Source: G965205725 sp965205725 (lineage in GTDB: Bacteria > Pseudomonadota > Gammaproteobacteria > Pseudomonadales > Halieaceae). From it: a stretch of DNA of 64,000 bases. Position 1 is the first letter of the stretch. Each line of letters starts with the position of its first letter. The notes beneath the pieces were generated by a model that saw nothing but the letters and a program-made list of their open reading frames with translations, made no database searches and had not been told where the DNA came from. The stretch covers positions 992,001 through 1,056,000 of the forward strand of contig OZ242189.1 of the NCBI GenBank assembly GCA_965205725.1, given 5' to 3'. Of this stretch, positions 24,659-33,932 are shown in pieces. A program made the position numbers and the translations under genes.

Positions 24659-26830
24659 ATGAGCGACAACATTTACAACAAAGACGAATCCACCCCAGAG
24701 GCCTGGCGCGAGCTTGCCAGCAAGCAGAGGCAAGGCAAGTCAGTGGACAGCCTCAATTGGGATACTGCGGAAGACATCGCCGTCAAGCCGCTGTACACCG
24801 CTGCCGACACGGCCGACTTGCCCTATACCGACACTATGCCGGGTATCAGCCCTTACATTCGCGGTCCTCAAGCCACCATGTATGCAGGACGCCCCTGGAC
24901 AATTCGTCAGTACGCGGGTTTCTCGACGGCTGAAGAATCTAATGCGTTTTATCGCAAAGCCTTGGCCGCAGGCGGGCAGGGCGTATCCGTGGCCTTCGAT
25001 TTGGCGACTCACCGGGGTTACGACTCGGATCACCCCCGCGTCACTGGTGACGTCGGCAAAGCAGGCGTAGCCATAGATTCTGTTGAAGACATGAAAATTC
25101 TCTTCAACGAGATTCCGCTGGATAAGGTTTCAGTGTCCATGACCATGAACGGCGCCGTATTACCGGTATTGGCGGGCTATATCGTGGCAGCCGAAGAGCA
25201 AGGTGTTAGCCAGGAGCAACTGACAGGCACCATTCAGAACGATATCCTGAAAGAATTCATGGTGCGCAATACCTACATCTACCCGCCTGCGCCCAGCATG
25301 CGCATCATCGGCGACATTATTGCTTATTGCACCCGGCACATGCCCAGGTTCAATACCATTTCTATCTCCGGGTATCACATCCAGGAAGCCGGCGCGAACG
25401 CCGCACTGGAATTGGCCTACACATTGGCCGATGGCAAGGAGTATATTCGCACGGCTATTAACGCCGGTCTGGATATTGATCAGTTTGCGCCGCGGCTTAG
25501 TTTCTTTTGGGGCATCGGCATGAATTTCTATATGGAAATTGCCAAGCTGCGAGCAGCGCGCCAGCTCTGGGCCAGAATTGTGTCTGAGTTCAATCCCCGG
25601 AACCAAAAAAGTTCCATGTTGCGTACCCACAGCCAAACCTCTGGCTGGTCGCTAACCGAGCAAGACCCCTACAACAATGTAGTGCGTACCACCATTGAAG
25701 CGATGGCTGCGGTATTTGGCGGCACACAGTCGCTGCACACCAATGCATTCGATGAAGCCATTGCGCTGCCCACTGAGTTTTCGTCGCGTATTGCTCGCAA
25801 TACCCAGTTGGTGATTCAGGAAGAAACCGGCATTACCAAAGTGGTCGACCCCTGGGGGGGGTCTTACATGATGGAAAGCCTGACCCAGGAAATTGCCGAC
25901 AAAGCCTGGGAGCTGATTGAAGAAGTAGAAGAGCAGGGCGGCATGGCCAAGGCCATTGAAACCGGTTTGCCCAAGTTGCGTATTGAAGAAGCCGCTGCCA
26001 GGAAACAGGCGCGCATTGATCGCGGCGACGATGTGATTGTAGGCGTGAACAAGTATCAACTGGATCAAGAAGAAGACGTTGATATTCTGCAAATCGACAA
26101 CGATGCTGTGCGCGACTCGCAAGTTGCATGTTTGGCTGATATTCGCGCCAACCGCGATCAAACTGCGGTAGATGATATTCTTGCGCAGATGACTGCGCTA
26201 TCAGGCGGTGATTCTTCAGGTACAACAGGTAACCTGCTGGAACTGGCGCTAGAAGCCACCCGTCACCGAGCCACCGTAGGGGAGATCTCCGAGGCTATGG
26301 AAAAAGAATTTGGTCGCTTTAAGGCCACCGCGCAAACCGTTTCGGGTGTGTATGGTGCCGCCTTTGAGCAAGACGAAGGCTGGCGCAGCATCCGCAACGA
26401 CATCGACCGTTTTGTCGAGCAGCATGGTCGTCGCCCACGCATGTTGGTGTGCAAGATGGGTCAAGACGGCCATGACCGCGGCGCCAAAGTGATTGCAACG
26501 GCCTTCGCCGATGTGGGTTTCGATATCGATTTGTCACCCATGTTCTCGACCCCGCAGGAAGTCGCTCGCCAGGCTATTGAGAATGATGTGCATGCTGTAG
26601 GTGCCTCATCACTGGCAGCAGGGCACAAAACCCTGGTGCCGCAATTGGTGGAGGAACTGAAAAAACTCGGTGGTGGCGACATCGTGGTGATTGCCGGTGG
26701 TGTGATTCCCCGCCCGGATTACGAGGCCCTGTACAGTTCGGGTGTTAAATGTATTTTTGGCCCGGGCACGCCCATACCCCAGTGTGCCCGTGAAGTATTG
26801 GCCGCCGTTAATGAGGCCACTTCCTGTTAA
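24659..26830 (+). CDS. scpA: Methylmalonyl-CoA mutase
   Basis: Adenosylcobalamin-dependent mutase converting (R)-methylmalonyl-CoA to succinyl-CoA. At 723 residues it is a single-chain homodimeric type with both domains. The substrate barrel contains RPWTIRQYAGFSTAEESN and MNGAVLPVLAGYI. The C-terminal B12 domain carries DGHDRG with the cobalt-ligating His605, then AVGASSLAAGHKTLVPQL and GGVIPRPDY. No separate small subunit is needed. It starts 15 bases after mce. The organism therefore needs cobalamin; no B12 riboswitch was recognised upstream of the operon. Confidence 0.97.
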   Translation: MSDNIYNKDESTPEAWRELASKQRQGKSVDSLNWDTAEDIAVKPLYTAADTADLPYTDTMPGISPYIRGPQATMYAGRPWTIRQYAGFSTAEESNAFYRKALAAGGQGVSVAFDLATHRGYDSDHPRVTGDVGKAGVAIDSVEDMKILFNEIPLDKVSVSMTMNGAVLPVLAGYIVAAEEQGVSQEQLTGTIQNDILKEFMVRNTYIYPPAPSMRIIGDIIAYCTRHMPRFNTISISGYHIQEAGANAALELAYTLADGKEYIRTAINAGLDIDQFAPRLSFFWGIGMNFYMEIAKLRAARQLWARIVSEFNPRNQKSSMLRTHSQTSGWSLTEQDPYNNVVRTTIEAMAAVFGGTQSLHTNAFDEAIALPTEFSSRIARNTQLVIQEETGITKVVDPWGGSYMMESLTQEIADKAWELIEEVEEQGGMAKAIETGLPKLRIEEAAARKQARIDRGDDVIVGVNKYQLDQEEDVDILQIDNDAVRDSQVACLADIRANRDQTAVDDILAQMTALSGGDSSGTTGNLLELALEATRHRATVGEISEAMEKEFGRFKATAQTVSGVYGAAFEQDEGWRSIRNDIDRFVEQHGRRPRMLVCKMGQDGHDRGAKVIATAFADVGFDIDLSPMFSTPQEVARQAIENDVHAVGASSLAAGHKTLVPQLVEELKKLGGGDIVVIAGGVIPRPDYEALYSSGVKCIFGPGTPIPQCAREVLAAVNEATSC

Positions 26831-26838
26831 GGCTATCT

Positions 26839-27819
26839 ATGGCCATGAATTCGCGGGAGCAAGCACTATTCGATCTCAAGGCTTTGCGCGGTGGCAACCG
26901 CCGCGCACTGGCGCGTGCTATCACGTTGGTGGAAAGCACTCGCGAAGATCATCGAGAACAGGCACAGGTGGTACTTGAGCAATGTCTGCCGCACTCGGGT
27001 AACAGTATTCGAATTGGCATTACGGGTATTCCCGGTGTTGGCAAGTCCACGTTTATCGAAGCCTTTGGCCTGCATCTGATTGAACAGGGCAAAAGGGTTG
27101 CGGTACTCGCTGTCGATCCGAGTTCACCCATTGCCGGTGGTTCGATCCTGGGTGATAAAACCCGCATGGAAGAGCTTTCGCGACGCGAACAGGCCTTTAT
27201 TCGTCCATGCCCGGCTTCTGGCGCACTGGGTGGTGTGGCTCAAAAAACCCGGGAAACCATGCTGCTCTGTGAAGCCGCCGGTTATGACGTAATTTTGGTA
27301 GAAACCGTTGGTGTCGGACAAAGCGAGTACGAAGTGGCCGGCATGGTCGACTTCTTTATGGTGCTGCTGCTGCCCAATGCGGGTGACGAGCTACAGGGCA
27401 TCAAGAAAGGCATTATGGAATTGGCAGATGCTTTGGTGATCAATAAAGCAGACGGGGAGAGTATCAACCTCGCCAATATGACCAAGAGGCACTATACGGC
27501 AGCCATGACCCTGACAAAGCATGCTTTGCACTGGGCGCCGCAGGTGATGACCTGTTCGGCGGTTGCAGGCAATAACATAGACGCTGTGTGGAACATGATC
27601 TGCGAATTTGAAGACTCCGCCAAACAAGAGCGGGCCTTTCAAAGTAAGCGCGATGGGCAGTCGCTAGACTGGCTGCGTCATTTGGTGGGCGAGTTCCTGC
27701 AACTCAAACTCAGTAGTAACCCCGGAGCAAAACACCTCAAAGCCGAGCTGGAGCATCAGGTGGTTGCAAGAGAGATCACACCCTATAGCGCAGCGCGCCA
27801 AATCATAGATTGCCTCTAG
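26839..27819 (+). CDS. meaB: Methylmalonyl-CoA mutase-associated GTPase MeaB
   Basis: MeaB is the G3E-family GTPase that protects and reloads methylmalonyl-CoA mutase with adenosylcobalamin. The 326-residue protein has Walker A GIPGVGKST at about residues 64-72, the AVDPSSPIAGGSILGDKTRM switch region, ETVGVGQSE and the NKADG guanine-specificity motif. The N-terminal helical arm and C-terminal dimerisation helix are both present. It begins 8 bases after the mutase stop, completing the pathway operon. Confidence 0.96.
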   Translation: MAMNSREQALFDLKALRGGNRRALARAITLVESTREDHREQAQVVLEQCLPHSGNSIRIGITGIPGVGKSTFIEAFGLHLIEQGKRVAVLAVDPSSPIAGGSILGDKTRMEELSRREQAFIRPCPASGALGGVAQKTRETMLLCEAAGYDVILVETVGVGQSEYEVAGMVDFFMVLLLPNAGDELQGIKKGIMELADALVINKADGESINLANMTKRHYTAAMTLTKHALHWAPQVMTCSAVAGNNIDAVWNMICEFEDSAKQERAFQSKRDGQSLDWLRHLVGEFLQLKLSSNPGAKHLKAELEHQVVAREITPYSAARQIIDCL

Positions 27820-28149
27820 CAGGCTGTTGCTTGTCTCGCCCGGCAACACTGGGCCAGATATAATACGGACAACGACAGCTTATTGAGGTGTATAGGCCAG
27901 TGCGCGGTGAAGATGCTTTCCAGCAGTCCTTTTCAGCGTCAATCGGGATTGCTGACGGGTCAACGATGTGATGATCGAACCGTTCAAGGAGGTGGCTAGC
28001 CTGGCCCTGAATGACATTGAAACCGATGATTCTACCGCTGGGCGAGTAGGGCAGAGGGCAGTTGCTGGCCCAGGCGCTGGGGGCAATCCAGTTCCTTTTA
28101 ATCTGCAGCAGTCTACCGACTTATTCGTTAAAGCTGTTTCAGGAACATT
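27820..28149. other. 330-bp intergenic region, possible promoter only
   Basis: No convincing gene is present. A perfect TATAAT lies at 27859-27864, but no -35 sits at the right distance, so a promoter for the nuclease gene (leader of about 280 bases) is only possible. Small open frames on both strands have no recognisable sequence. Confidence 0.4.
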
Positions 28150-28935
28150 GTGACAATACGTCTAAACGCCCTTTTCCTGGCCATTTTTACGTCTCACTCG
28201 GCACTGGCCTGGGGCCCTGTCGGGCACGAAGTGTCAGCCGATCTGGCCACAAAGCACTTAAGTCAATCGACTCAAAAAATGCTCGAAAAACTCCTGCCGG
28301 GTGAGTCACTTGTTGAGGTATCCACCTGGGCTGATCGAATGCGCGGCAACCCGAATCAGTTTTGGCGGAGCAGGGCGAGCGCCTTGCATTACGTCACGGT
28401 ACCTGACGCAAAAACGTATAGCTCAGAAATCTCGCCTGCAAAAGGCGATGCTGTAACCGCGCTCGTCGAGTTCAAAGAAATTCTCTTAAACCCCAGGAGC
28501 TCTCGCGTGCATAAGCAATTGGCGTTGCGGTTCAGTATTCATATTGTTGCAGACTTGCACCAGCCCTTGCATGTGGGCAATGGTAGGGACCGTGGCGGTA
28601 ATCAGATAGCTTTGAAAAGGAAAGGCAAGGCGACTAATCTACATCGGCTCTGGGATTCTGGTCTGATCTTTGAACGAAGCTGGAATAAAATGAGGTGGCG
28701 CAAACACCTTGCAGGCGGAGTTGACGATCATTTGCTACAGGCCTGGCGCGCTGGGGCCGACCCAATCACCTGGGTCGCCGAGAGCCAGGCTTTGCGACCA
28801 AAGGTATATGCCTATGAGAGCCTGGTTTCTGACCGCTATACAGCCGAAAGCCTGCTTATTGTGGATCTGCGACTGCGGCAGGCCGCCATCCGCACTGCGG
28901 AGTATCTAAATATGTTGGCCGCGAGCATGCGATGA
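28150..28935 (+). CDS. Secreted S1/P1-family nuclease
   Basis: S1/P1 nucleases cut single-stranded DNA and RNA using three zinc ions. The 261-residue precursor has a signal peptide of about 19 residues ending ALA, cleaved to expose WGPVGHE. The mature N-terminal Trp is itself a zinc ligand in this family, which supports both the cleavage site and the GTG start. Zinc-ligand regions STWADRMR, IHIVADLHQPLHVG and LHRLWDSG are present in order. The product should be periplasmic or extracellular, perhaps for phosphate or nucleotide scavenging. AGGAAC precedes the start. Confidence 0.92.
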   Translation: MTIRLNALFLAIFTSHSALAWGPVGHEVSADLATKHLSQSTQKMLEKLLPGESLVEVSTWADRMRGNPNQFWRSRASALHYVTVPDAKTYSSEISPAKGDAVTALVEFKEILLNPRSSRVHKQLALRFSIHIVADLHQPLHVGNGRDRGGNQIALKRKGKATNLHRLWDSGLIFERSWNKMRWRKHLAGGVDDHLLQAWRAGADPITWVAESQALRPKVYAYESLVSDRYTAESLLIVDLRLRQAAIRTAEYLNMLAASMR

Positions 28936-29217
28936 ATACGCTGGGAGGGGGCGCATTACGGCAAGACTTTGATTGCCTGAGACTTCAGAGAACACTAGAG
29001 CCAGAAGTTGGCGCGGGCGGTGGCCTTAGATCCGAGGGCCATGTAGATCAAGTCAAGAATATATCTTTATATGCGCATAATATATATTATGTTAAATAAG
29101 AGATTTACAATGTATGGCCTGCAAGGATGCCACTCTACCGAGTCGCTGGGCTTCCAGGGACTCAACCTGAATAAGCCTGTCTTTGATTTGGAATCAGGTT
29201 GTAGTATCAATGAGAAT

Positions 29218-31320
29218 TTAGTTGAGGTTCTTGGACTCAACCCTAACGTCCAGAGAACGAATATCCAGCTTAGCCGCCCCATGCCTGGTGTAGGCCCTCA
29301 CCGAGGGATAAACCAATGTCCAGGAGGATATCGCATCACTTAAGTACTCGATTTTCAAAGACTGACCTTCATTAATATACAAAACTTCCTTCTCTTTGCT
29401 TAGCTGTTTTCCGCTATCCGCTTCAATTAGACGATGAACGATTCTTAGCTGTTCCCCACCCTGGTGAACAAGCACAATATCGACCGACACTCTCTCACTC
29501 TGTTTTACGCTGAGATAGCGGCCTTCAAGAACGGAGGCTTTTTCTTTCGGCTTTACGGTGATGCTCTGAGAATCGAGATTGATTCGCCTAAGACCCCGGC
29601 GCAGCGTGCCGTCAGAGTGTTGGTGAATGAGCTTGAGCCGCTTCCCTGATGGGTCCGGGCTGATAGAAGCTGGTTTGGGTTTAGCAACAAAAATGTCCCC
29701 TCTGTCCAAATCCATCGCGCTACAGCTCTCATAGGCGGTGCAGTGTATTAATCGCTTTTTGTCTACAAGGTAGTGTTCATTGATACTTGAAAAAAGGATG
29801 CCTCTGGTTTGCTGATAGTTTCGAAATACACTGTATCCGGGCATAGTGTTCGAGAGGTGTTCGGTTAGCCCCAGATAGTCGAGAATTGATACAGGAACGT
29901 CAATAAGCCCTCTTATCTCTCTTTGCGTACTCTTTTCAACACCTGGCCCTACAGCTATTAGTGGTGACCAGTTTGCAGTAGCCAGCCGTTCTCTCGCGGG
30001 TCTGGACTCGTCAGAAGTAATCAACAACAGCGTGTTTTCCAGCAAACCCTGTTCACTTAATGATTTTTCGAAGTTACCGATGGCATCGTCGAGATACATG
30101 AATGCCTGATCTCGTCTGCTCAGCTCTTCGACTTTGGCTTCACCGGGAATCGTGAACGGGTGATGAGTGCCTACGGTCAACAAGGTTACAAAGAAAGGTT
30201 CGTGCTGATTTCTCAATGCCAGGATTTTATCCACAGCCTGTTCCAAAAAAGCCTTGTCGTCTGGCCCCCATGGGTGATCAACATAGCTATATTCAAACTC
30301 AGAACGCCCCTGAACCTGTTGAAAACCAATCGCTGGCATAAAGCGATCTTTGCTCATATAACTGAGATCAGCGGCTTGTATAAAAGTGGTTTGGTATCCC
30401 GCCTCTGCCAGTAGCTGCGGCAGGCAGGCAGGCCGCATTTGCTCAGGTAATGCAATGTATTCATCCGCCTTGAATACCTCAAATCCAAAACTGCTGTAGT
30501 CCGCGCACAACATCGCATATAAACCGCGAATGGTCTGATGACCATGATTGAACATGTTGCGAGTATTGAGCCCACTTTCAGCGAGCCTGCTCAAATTGGG
30601 CATCACTAGCGACGAACTTATCGTGTAGTGCTCTGCGTTGCTGCGAATAGCGTGCCCCCCTGCCCCTTCCAGCACCAACAAAATGACATTGATGTGCTGC
30701 GGTCGCGCCCTTAACAAGCTTTCCCCTCGCGCGTGATCTACGATTTCCAGGCCGGGAGCAGTGCCGAAGCCATTAACGCTTAAGTCCTCATCACCCGTTT
30801 GCCAGTGAACAAGCGACTGCGCCGAAATTACCAAAGGGCTGGAGCTGCGATAGTCTGCGGTCGCCGTGACAGACAAGCCGGCCACACCAAAAACAACAGA
30901 CGCAATTTTCGAACCCGTGGTGATTATCTGTGGCGCAACGAGCCATCGCCAACAGACAATAGCTGTCACTAGAGACCCGCCGAACGCATAGGCGGGAAAC
31001 ACTATATCCTGCAAACTATTGGTGATAAAGCCGGCATCCAATCCGGCAGATATTTCCTGAAAATATAGCACTCTGCCAAGTGCTGCCGCCATTTCCAGAT
31101 TGACAACTTGATAGGCCCAAAAAAGGATCAGCAAAACTACCGCAACAAACCTGTTTGCAAGGCTCAGACATCCGAACAGCAGCAGGGCCAACAGCGCATC
31201 CGAAAAATAACCTGAAACCGCCACAGCAGCTTCATTGTCTGCGAACATCAGATAACGCGCCGACCCCAATGACGCCATCAGGTAACCGATAAGAAGAATG
31301 CAGCCAGGTTGCGCGAGCAC
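29218..31320 (-). CDS. LTA-synthase-like sulfatase-fold phosphoglycerol transferase
   Basis: A 700-residue inner-membrane protein with about four or five transmembrane segments (residues 1-150), an extracytoplasmic alkaline-phosphatase/sulfatase-fold domain (about 205-500) and an extra C-terminal domain of about 200 residues. Compared with LtaS, the metal Glu aligns at Glu218 (LVLEGAGG), the catalytic Thr at Thr263 (HGHQTIRG) and the substrate His at His386. The LtaS Asp-His metal pair is Asp437-Glu438 (TSDES), so one metal histidine is changed. It may add phosphoglycerol or phosphoethanolamine to an envelope glycan. A secreted GDPD-like gene lies 9 bases upstream. Confidence 0.82.
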   Translation of the reverse strand: MLAQPGCILLIGYLMASLGSARYLMFADNEAAVAVSGYFSDALLALLLFGCLSLANRFVAVVLLILFWAYQVVNLEMAAALGRVLYFQEISAGLDAGFITNSLQDIVFPAYAFGGSLVTAIVCWRWLVAPQIITTGSKIASVVFGVAGLSVTATADYRSSSPLVISAQSLVHWQTGDEDLSVNGFGTAPGLEIVDHARGESLLRARPQHINVILLVLEGAGGHAIRSNAEHYTISSSLVMPNLSRLAESGLNTRNMFNHGHQTIRGLYAMLCADYSSFGFEVFKADEYIALPEQMRPACLPQLLAEAGYQTTFIQAADLSYMSKDRFMPAIGFQQVQGRSEFEYSYVDHPWGPDDKAFLEQAVDKILALRNQHEPFFVTLLTVGTHHPFTIPGEAKVEELSRRDQAFMYLDDAIGNFEKSLSEQGLLENTLLLITSDESRPARERLATANWSPLIAVGPGVEKSTQREIRGLIDVPVSILDYLGLTEHLSNTMPGYSVFRNYQQTRGILFSSINEHYLVDKKRLIHCTAYESCSAMDLDRGDIFVAKPKPASISPDPSGKRLKLIHQHSDGTLRRGLRRINLDSQSITVKPKEKASVLEGRYLSVKQSERVSVDIVLVHQGGEQLRIVHRLIEADSGKQLSKEKEVLYINEGQSLKIEYLSDAISSWTLVYPSVRAYTRHGAAKLDIRSLDVRVESKNLN

Positions 31321-31329
31321 AGTCAGGCG

Positions 31330-32091
31330 TTAGTTGGGAGGGAGAAAATCGGTATAGACCTCGCTGACGCTGTAATCCTCCTGCAGCTCAGCCAACTCTA
31401 TCGGGTCGTTAATGGTATGGGCATAAACGGGAATATCCAGCTCGCTGAGTCTCTTGGGCAAACCACTAATAACACGTTGTCGATTCATAGTGATTGCAAG
31501 CAGGTTCATGTTCCGGGCCTCTGCTAACACCTGCTGAGTACCGCCCTTGTATTGATAGAGCGTCCAGATCAAATTCTGATAGCCCAGCTTACGAATTTCC
31601 TCGTAGGTCTCTGGCTGATAAAACTGGGGAATGACGCGCACTTTATAATCTGCGATGTGAGCAGCCAAATACTTCAGCCCCTCGATATTGTCGTCCTTGA
31701 TATCGGTAACCAGCTTCATCTGCGGATGGTCGTGCATGATGTCGGCCAGAATGCCGACATCCATTTGCGTATAACCGCCACTGGATTCCCAACTTAGAAA
31801 TTCCTCCCGTAGTGGCGGCTCGACCAATTGCTCTGTAAAGAAAATATCCGCCGAGTAAAACCAGTCGTGTAAACAGACCAGGTGTCTATCACTGGTCCAT
31901 ACGAAATCTATTTCGATCAACTGATAGCCGCGCGACAAGCTGTGCAAAATCGCCTGCTTTGAATTGGTGTATCTATGTTCGTCAATGCCCCCACCAGCAT
32001 GGGCAATGCGAGGCAACGGGTTCGATTCGCCCAGTGAGTAGCTGCTCACCAAGCATAGCAGTACCCACAGAGGGCACGCCAGGCTACTCAA
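31330..32091 (-). CDS. Secreted glycerophosphodiester phosphodiesterase-like protein
   Basis: GDPD-like TIM-barrel protein of about 253 residues. Motifs are RIAHAGGGID with the first His (the usual His-Arg is His-Ala), TNSKQAI, LIEIDFVWTSDRHLVCLHDW with the metal acids and second His, and LVTDIKDD. I favour TTG 32091, which gives a clean signal peptide ending near SLGES and overlaps the glmS stop by only a few bases. A frame-open ATG at 32178 would overlap glmS by 95 bp. Periplasmic turnover of the phosphoglycerol used by the neighbouring transferase is an attractive inference. Confidence 0.8.
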   Translation of the reverse strand: MSSLACPLWVLLCLVSSYSLGESNPLPRIAHAGGGIDEHRYTNSKQAILHSLSRGYQLIEIDFVWTSDRHLVCLHDWFYSADIFFTEQLVEPPLREEFLSWESSGGYTQMDVGILADIMHDHPQMKLVTDIKDDNIEGLKYLAAHIADYKVRVIPQFYQPETYEEIRKLGYQNLIWTLYQYKGGTQQVLAEARNMNLLAITMNRQRVISGLPKRLSELDIPVYAHTINDPIELAELQEDYSVSEVYTDFLPPN

Positions 32092-33919
32092 CGGTAACCG
32101 CTTTGGCGAGATTGCGCGGCTGATCAATATCGCAGCCCCGCGCTTTGGCGACATGATACGCAAACAATTGCTCGGCAATGACTACGGGAATAGCCGCAAT
32201 AAATTCAGCGCATTTGGGAACTGTTATAACGTCGTCCACGAGGCCGGTAATATCCACATCACCTTCGGTTACAATAGCTATAACAGGTGCCTTGCGGGCT
32301 TTACACTCCTGGATATTAGCAAAGGTCTTGCTCTTGCCGGGGCTATCTGGCGCGGCCACGATGACTGGCACCTCTTCAGTCAGCAAAGCAATTGGGCCGT
32401 GTTTGAGTTCCGCAGCGTGGTAGCCTTCCGCGTGGATATAAGAAATTTCCTTCAGTTTAAGCGCTCCTTCAAGAGCGGCGGGATACATATAGCCACGTCC
32501 CAAAAAGAACGCGTGTTCCACTTGAGCGTACTTTATTGCAACCTGTGCTATGGATTCTTCCTGATCAATGACTGCTTGCGCCAGCTCTGGCAAACGCGAC
32601 AATTCGCTGATCATGTTTTGGCCGATATCAGCAGACAGGCGTCGATTGCGGCCGAGCAAAATCGCCATCATGCTCAGCACCGCCACCTGGCTGCTGAATG
32701 CCTTGGTGGACGCCACCCCTATTTCCGGGCCCGCATGAAGGTAGACGCCCCTGCCCGCCTCTCTGGCAATGGTTGAGCCAACCACGTTACACAGGCCTAA
32801 TACGCTCGCGCCCTTGCGTTGACATTCACGCACTGCCGCCAGGGTGTCTGCCGTTTCGCCAGACTGACTTACAGCGAGCATGCAGGTGTCGCGCTGCACA
32901 ATCGGATTGCGGTCTCGAAACTCTGCCGCCTGCAATACATCTGTGGGCACATCGGCGAAGTCTTCGAACAGGTACTTGCCGACCATGCCTGCATACAGAG
33001 AAGTGCCACAGGCTGCAATTAAAATACGGTCTATATCGGCAAGATTTTCAGACCCCATCTGCATACCCGATAGCCTGGTTGTATTTGCCGAAAAATCCAA
33101 ACGCCCGCGCATGGTATTTCTCAGAGCGCCTGGCTGTTCATTAATTTCTTTGAGCATAAAATGCTCATAACCACCCTTTTCAATTTCTTCGATATCCCAG
33201 TCAATCTCCGTTGCATCTCGGGCGACCGGCTGATTGTGCAATGAAGAAATGTCAACACTGTCGCGAGTGGCTAACAGCACGTTGCCGTCGTCAAGATAGA
33301 TCACTCGCTTGGTATGGCTGATCAGTGCGCTCACGTCTGAGGCAACGACCGTTTCGCCTTCGCAGATACCTACAGCAATTGGACTGCCGTTGCGCGCGGC
33401 AACTAGCGTATCCGGGTGCAGCCGCGACATCATCATCAGGCCGTAAGTACCCTCTAGCTGTTGCAGAGCTCTTATCACAGTACCGCGCAAATCACCGTCG
33501 TAACAGTATTCAATCAGGTGCGCGATAACTTCAGTGTCAGTTTCACTGCGAAACTCAAAGCCATGCTTTTGCAGACGTTTTTTGATGCTCAGGTAGTTGT
33601 CAATAATGCCATTGTGAACAATCACAAAATCGCCGTTAGCGCTGCTGTGCGGGTGTGCATTTTCAAGTGTAGGCTCACCGTGGGTAGCCCAGCGAGTATG
33701 GCCGATGGCAGAAGTGGCTCTTGCCTGGGTAGCGGTTGCCAGCTCGGCTTCAAGCTGAGCGACTTTGCCAGGGGCCTTAACAATTAGATCACTGGCCTCT
33801 CCGGGTAATCGCAGAGCAATGCCAGCGGAGTCGTAACCCCTGTACTCCAGGCGTTTCAGCCCTGCAAGCACAACATTGCGAGCGTCCTGTGGGCCCACAT
33901 ATCCAATAATTCCACACAC
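32084..33919 (-). CDS. glmS: Glutamine--fructose-6-phosphate aminotransferase
   Basis: GlmS makes glucosamine-6-phosphate from fructose-6-phosphate and glutamine, the first step to UDP-GlcNAc for peptidoglycan and LPS. The 611-residue protein opens with the Ntn nucleophile Cys2 (CGIIGYVG) and has the glutaminase motifs RWATHG and NGIIDNY. Two SIS domains contain ACGTSLYA, SQSGETADT and the terminal LAKAVTVE. The start is GTG 33919. A 109-bp internal piece of a very close glmS relative occurs at 14876-14984. No glmS ribozyme is expected in this lineage or seen. Confidence 0.97.
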   Translation of the reverse strand: MCGIIGYVGPQDARNVVLAGLKRLEYRGYDSAGIALRLPGEASDLIVKAPGKVAQLEAELATATQARATSAIGHTRWATHGEPTLENAHPHSSANGDFVIVHNGIIDNYLSIKKRLQKHGFEFRSETDTEVIAHLIEYCYDGDLRGTVIRALQQLEGTYGLMMMSRLHPDTLVAARNGSPIAVGICEGETVVASDVSALISHTKRVIYLDDGNVLLATRDSVDISSLHNQPVARDATEIDWDIEEIEKGGYEHFMLKEINEQPGALRNTMRGRLDFSANTTRLSGMQMGSENLADIDRILIAACGTSLYAGMVGKYLFEDFADVPTDVLQAAEFRDRNPIVQRDTCMLAVSQSGETADTLAAVRECQRKGASVLGLCNVVGSTIAREAGRGVYLHAGPEIGVASTKAFSSQVAVLSMMAILLGRNRRLSADIGQNMISELSRLPELAQAVIDQEESIAQVAIKYAQVEHAFFLGRGYMYPAALEGALKLKEISYIHAEGYHAAELKHGPIALLTEEVPVIVAAPDSPGKSKTFANIQECKARKAPVIAIVTEGDVDITGLVDDVITVPKCAEFIAAIPVVIAEQLFAYHVAKARGCDIDQPRNLAKAVTVE

Positions 33920-33932
33920 TTATTTTTGATCC

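Noticed and set aside
25160..26161. Long minus-strand open frames opposite methylmalonyl-CoA mutase
   Set aside because: They mirror codon structure of a strongly conserved gene; no start sites or protein motifs support them.
29071..29343. Plus-strand 90-codon open frame between the nuclease and phosphoglycerol transferase genes
   Set aside because: It runs antisense into the transferase 3' end, is preceded by AT-rich non-coding sequence and shows no familiar protein features.
32092..32178. Longer GDPD-like start at ATG 32178
   Set aside because: It would overlap glmS by 95 bp and place a charged stretch ahead of the signal peptide; the TTG at 32091 gives a cleaner secreted precursor.
33920..33932. 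glmS ribozyme or leader regulation
   Set aside because: Only 13 bases separate glmS from the upstream dehydrogenase gene, too little for a ribozyme, which is also not expected in this group.
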